A stretch of DNA of 63,762 nucleotides, from NCBI RefSeq assembly GCF_001908185.1, contig NZ_LGHM01000178.1, positions 1-63,762 of the forward strand, given 5' to 3'. The DNA comes from Bradyrhizobium sp. AS23.2. GTDB lineage: Bacteria; Pseudomonadota; Alphaproteobacteria; Rhizobiales; Xanthobacteraceae. Position numbers and translations under genes: made by a program. Below are positions 63,217-63,762 of this stretch, in pieces (positions within the stretch are counted from its first letter, which is position 1; the number at the start of each line of letters is the position of its first letter). The notes beneath the pieces were generated by a model, which was not told the DNA's origin, ran no database searches, and worked only from the letters and a program-made list of their open reading frames with translations.

Positions 63217-63762
63217 TTGGCCGATGAGTTCATTCTCGAAACGGAAGGCTTGACCAAGGAGTTCGCGGGCTTCTTCGCTGTCCGCGACGTTGCGCTCAAG
63301 GTTCGCCGTGGGAGCATCCACGCGTTGATCGGCCCGAACGGCGCCGGCAAGACGACGTGCTTCAATCTGTTGACCAAGTTCCTGAAACCGTCCGCCGGGA
63401 AAATCCTGTACAAGGGACAGGACATCACCGCGATGGCCCCGGCCGACGTGGCGCGCATGGGGCTGGTGCGTTCGTTCCAGATTTCAGCGGTATTTCCGCA
63501 TCTCACCGCGTTGGAAAACGTCCGTGTCGCGCTGCAGCGCCAGCACGGCAGCTCCTTCGATTTCTGGCGCTCCAAGTCGGTGCTCAACCGCTTCAACAAC
63601 CGTGCGCTGGAGCTGTTGAACGATGTCGGCCTCAGCGAGTTTGCCACTACGCCGGCGGTCGAGATGCCCTATGGGCGCAAGCGCGCACTGGAGATCGCAA
63701 CCACGCTCGCGCTCGACCCGGAGATGATGCTGCTGGACGAGCCGATGGCCGGCATGGGCCAT
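63217..63762 (+). CDS. branched-chain amino acid/amide ABC transporter ATPase (LivG-type), cut by window edge
   Basis: The first 182 codons of an ABC ATPase. The start is a TTG at 63217 with AGGGGGA 7 bp upstream. Walker A IGPNGAGKTTCFNLLTKFLK, Q-loop VRSFQISAVFPHLTALENVR, signature region EMPYGRKRALEIATTLALDP (Y-G-R-K in place of S-G-G-Q) and Walker B MMLLDEPMAGMG fit LivG/BraF proteins. It would energise uptake of amino acids or amides with LivF, LivH, LivM and a binding protein encoded beyond the edge. Confidence 0.9.
   Translation, partial: MADEFILETEGLTKEFAGFFAVRDVALKVRRGSIHALIGPNGAGKTTCFNLLTKFLKPSAGKILYKGQDITAMAPADVARMGLVRSFQISAVFPHLTALENVRVALQRQHGSSFDFWRSKSVLNRFNNRALELLNDVGLSEFATTPAVEMPYGRKRALEIATTLALDPEMMLLDEPMAGMGH

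Overview
The window is high-GC alphaproteobacterial DNA, most likely Bradyrhizobium or a close relative. The basis is codon use, the gene families, and the many short palindromic intergenic repeats of the kind common in that genus. The genus call is inference. There is no complete insertion sequence, no CRISPR array and no canonical tRNA or rRNA. Most genes look like ordinary chromosome.

Layout. 0-5 kb: thiolase start (cut by the window edge), an AraC regulator, an outer-membrane beta-barrel protein, an enoyl-CoA hydratase, a hotdog thioesterase and a TetR regulator. 5-14.5 kb: a valine/isobutyrate catabolic cluster. A LysR gene diverges from mmsA, followed by isobutyryl-CoA dehydrogenase, 3-hydroxyisobutyryl-CoA hydrolase and mmsB, then an acyl-CoA ligase, a MaoC hydratase and an SDR enzyme. 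Together these carry branched acyl-CoA from activation to methylmalonate semialdehyde and propionyl-CoA. 14.8-30.5 kb: mixed housekeeping and metabolic genes (flavoprotein, D-threonine-aldolase-like enzyme, Uup, YaiI, a lone CoxL-like molybdenum subunit, Ppx/GppA, RlmE, a DHA2 exporter, guaB, a CurA-like reductase). 30.6-36.5 kb: a phosphodiesterase, an RsmB-type methyltransferase, cold-shock protein, a DHCW cupin, an NTF2-like protein and guaA.

36.5-39.9 kb is a small accessory patch behind guaA. It has lower GC, a PIN-domain fragment, a cytochrome c, and two frameshifted genes with HEPN-type R-x4-H motifs. A second copy of the guaA terminal codons lies 1.4 kb downstream of guaA, which suggests an old integration at the guaA 3' end. 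40-57.4 kb: serine hydrolases, regulators, an ArsR/SRPBCC pair, a peptide-deformylase-like protein that has lost metal ligands, a secreted hydrolase, an MFS transporter, the Ohr/OhrR peroxide pair with two operators, a thiamine-diphosphate enzyme, and a DUF2892-ECF sigma-AhpD-like operon.

57.5-59.6 kb is the most unusual part. An rtcB RNA-ligase gene is preceded on the same strand by a tRNA-like RNA whose arms are in circularly permuted order (T arm, acceptor helix closed by GCAA, D arm), as in bacterial Y RNAs. A second, weaker copy lies upstream of it, and beyond that a structured RNA candidate with its own promoter and terminator. 59.6-63.8 kb: DUF429 protein, GST, CsaA, an ArsC/Spx-like protein, a PAS protein and the start of a LivG-type ABC ATPase.

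Two patterns cut across the window. Three genes (guaB, the DHCW cupin and one HEPN gene) are each shifted by a run of six G/C where five would restore the family-like frame. Short repeat elements repeatedly supply the stop codon of the gene next to them.
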